Origin: Adineta steineri | Lineage: Eukaryota; Rotifera; Eurotatoria; Adinetida; Adinetidae | DNA: 64,000 bases | Assembly (NCBI GenBank): GCA_905250115.1 | Contig: CAJNOI010000018.1 | Span: forward strand, 372,001 to 436,000 | Direction of reading: 5' to 3' | Shown: in pieces, positions 62,035 to 64,000 of the stretch | Numbering within the stretch: position 1 is the stretch's first letter | Layout of the letters: every line of letters starts with the position of its first letter | Translations under genes and position numbers: made by a program | The notes under the pieces: generated by a model | Database searches by the model: none | What the model was told of the DNA's origin: nothing | Seen by the model: only the letters and a program-made list of their open reading frames with translations

Positions 62035-62996
62035 TCATTGCCTATCAAAGAGTGCACGAGCAACTCGCTTTATAGCGAGTCTTGTTGCATCTTCACCATT
62101 TGATTGTTCTGGTTCACCATCCTCTTTTGATGATACTACTACTGGACCAGTAACAGAAGCTGATAGTGTTGTCTTCTTACGACTACCACGTGGTCGACGT
62201 GTTGTTGTTGATTTCACTTCATTCGGAATAGCCATTGAACCACCGGATACTGGTACTACTGGATTATTCACCGATGGTATGGCTGCTGTTTCATCACCGG
62301 ATGGAAGAACAGGAGCCACTGCTTTAACTTTAGAAGCGATCCATGCTAAAGAAAAAATAATAAAAAAAAAAGAAGTTATTTCAAATCTATTCAATTTTAG
62401 TTTTATATTAAATAGTACAAGCATAAGATAAACATGCAACAGAATGAATTTTAAATGGGACAATAAATAAGACATTAAAAACAACAGACTTTTTACCTAT
62501 CACGACAATGGTAAAAATAGTGCCCACAACTCCCATAATGATCATCATCTAGTAATTCCCATTAGAAGTTATTTTTTTAATGTCATTCTATTATAAGCAA
62601 TAATCTTAGAGCTATTCTTACCTTCATATTTTTCCACCAGTATTTCCGTTTTAATTTACCAGCATGTTGTTCAAATTGAGCTGCATTGTGTTGCAATTTA
62701 TCTTTAAAAATTAATATTCATATATATATATATATATATTATTTAGTTCAATTTATTTATTAAAAAAGAATTACCAGCTCGATCATCAAGAAGTGATAAA
62801 TTTTTATCACGTTCTAACACCTTATCAACATTTTGTCTCATTATATCGACGACTTCATCTACTTGAGCTTGTTGTTGGGCTAAACGTTTTGAACCACCAC
62901 CGCCAGCAGCTGGTGGAACACCACTATTATTAGTTGTCCTATGGAAAAAAAACAAAATAGAATCGAACAAAGTTTCAAAAAATTCAATACTTACAT
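62035..62996 (-). CDS. Synaptobrevin/VAMP with long luminal tail
   Basis: Minus-strand exons: 62996-62995 (AT of the start codon), 62938-62775, 62701-62622, 62548-62497, 62345-62035 (202 aa, phases agree). The R-SNARE motif is clear: [32 protein letters not shown], with the zero-layer Arg in VLERD. It is followed by the juxtamembrane [12 protein letters not shown] and one transmembrane helix ([21 protein letters not shown]). A Gly/Ala-rich N-terminus matches VAMP1/2. Unlike VAMP2 (116 aa, ending just after the helix), a tail of about 95 residues follows, Pro/Val/Ser-rich with a basic patch RRPRGSRKK. It should lie in the vesicle lumen or outside after fusion. VAMPs drive vesicle fusion with syntaxin and SNAP25. 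Confidence 0.9.
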
Positions 62997-63000
62997 GTTA

Positions 63001-63527
63001 TAGATAAATTAATTAAATTTTAAATAAATAATAAATTTAAAAATCTATAAAGAAATGCTGGTTTTTTTTTTATAAATAAAAAAAATGATAGAATGATGAA
63101 GATGTAATAATAATGCAAAACATAGTAAATTTCCTTTTTTGCACACGACTAAAAAAATGTTCAGAACACAAAAAAAGATACTAGATATGTGTAGATAATA
63201 GATAAATAAAATGGCATAAATGGAGATGTGAACATGAGAGAATGTTTTATAGCATTGAATCAGAAAAGAAAAAAACAAGAACAATATAAAATCAGAAGAG
63301 AAACAGAATAGACAAATAGGGATATGTTTTGTTACTTAAGGAATGAAAAAGATAAAAGAAAATAAGCATACGAGAATCACACCTTAATATACGACATACA
63401 TTAGTATAAAAGTGTCTTTGAGATTGAAAGTGAGACAGCACGTTCTTAAATTAAAATAATTAAAATCATGATTACATGATTATTATATTTTTACATACCA
63501 TCTCTCAATTATTTGTTCTTATTGCGT
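63001..63527. other. Spacer between tandem VAMP genes
   Basis: 527 bp of A/T-rich sequence with purine tracts. It contains the upstream 5' UTR of the long-tailed VAMP and the 3' UTR of the next VAMP. No other gene is seen. Confidence 0.55.
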
Positions 63528-64000
63528 TTAACCTTTATTACTTTTAACTGATTGAGTTATTGCGACTAAAGAAAATATAATTTTTTAAATTATTTATTTT
63601 TGTTATCTCTTGATCATCTTACCAACTATGACAACTATTAAAACGATCTAAATAATAAAATAATTTTTTCTACTAGAATGAAATATTATAATTTACTTAC
63701 TATAACAATGATAAGAATTATCCACATCTAAATAAATAAAAAAATCTATTTAAAAAAAAGCAGCTACAAATAGCTATCATAAAATAATCTTCCTTTATAT
63801 ATTTTCCCGTAACATCTCCTACCTTTTCATGTTAAAATAAAATCTCTCGAAGTCTAAATAATAAACATTTTCTTATTGAAAAATTAACAATTATTTTCTT
63901 TTCTTATATACATAGAGTTGAATTAAAAAATTTCATATAAAGTCACTTACTTTAAGATTTTTCCACCAGTATTTACGTTTTAATTTACCAGCATTAGTTG
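63528..64000 (-). CDS. Second synaptobrevin/VAMP gene (3' part only)
   Basis: Minus-strand exons: 64000-63951 (continues outside the window), 63727-63701, 63647-63623, 63565-63528. They encode [15 protein letters not shown] at the end of the SNARE motif, then a transmembrane helix (MWIILIIVI, IVLIVVIVG) and a short tail VAITQSVKSNKG before a stop. This is the standard VAMP1/2 ending. The shared juxtamembrane segment with the long-tailed gene and the matching intron before Met show tandem duplication. The 5' exons lie beyond the window edge, so it cannot be excluded that this belongs to an alternative end of a larger shared gene. Confidence 0.82.

Noticed and set aside
1..64000. tRNA, rRNA, CRISPR array, bacterial operon signals or a viral insertion
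   Set aside because: No tRNA B-box pattern, rRNA core, regularly spaced repeat, reverse transcriptase, integrase or capsid-like frame was noticed. The introns and gene content are eukaryotic throughout.

Overview
This is an AT-rich window of animal nuclear DNA. Its genes are packed closely and split by many short introns (mostly 45-80 bp, GT..AG). The best-supported assignment is a small invertebrate, most likely a bdelloid rotifer. The reasons are the compact short-intron genes, two tandem SETDB1-type histone methyltransferase genes (a family reported as amplified in bdelloids), and acceptor-like sites 0-34 nt upstream of many start codons, as expected from spliced-leader trans-splicing, which is known in rotifers. 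The species is inference; no marker gene is present. All exon coordinates below were read by eye and checked for reading phase.

Layout. 1-4.7 kb: the 3' end of an unrecognised gene, WBP11 (+), and a SAMD1/atherin-like gene (-). 4.7-9.2 kb: a gene-free stretch full of GA, CT and CA microsatellites between divergent genes. 9.2-14.7 kb: a large secreted VWD/C8/TIL/CTCK protein of the hemolectin/SCO-spondin type (+), containing a 100-N assembly gap. 15.6-17 kb: a single-pass membrane protein of unknown family (-). 19.8-25.1 kb: four tightly packed minus-strand genes in the order DRAP1, NUDCD1, INTS15-like, SYF2; the last three are only 60 and 33 bp apart and look like an operon. 26-27.2 kb: a secreted/ER peroxiredoxin of the PRDX4 type (+). 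27.7-28.4 kb: a small unknown gene (-). 29.8-31.6 kb: an LHFPL-type tetraspan and a small unknown gene (+).

31.9-43.4 kb is a tandem array on the plus strand: two paralogous genes with a novel N-terminal domain and a C-terminal CCCH zinc finger, then two paralogous SETDB1-like genes with Tudor, MBD, pre-SET, SET and post-SET regions. The first SETDB1-like gene has a long, near-symmetrical inverted-repeat element in an intron. 44.9-49.8 kb: a FERM-PDZ-PTP tyrosine phosphatase of the PTPN3/PTPN4 type. 49.8-56 kb: gene-poor. 56-58.7 kb: an aminergic-like class A GPCR with a possible alternative last exon. 60.9-61.7 kb: an MPPED-type metallophosphoesterase. 62-64 kb: two tandem minus-strand synaptobrevin/VAMP genes, one with a long luminal tail and a start codon split by an intron, the other cut by the window edge.

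Functional themes: nuclear RNA processing and transcription (WBP11, SYF2, INTS15, DRAP1), chromatin silencing (SETDB1 pair, SAMD1) and membrane signalling or secretion (GPCR, PTPN, VAMPs, LHFPL). The most unusual parts are the CCCH/SETDB1 tandem array, the inverted-repeat element inside it, and the compact minus-strand gene cluster.
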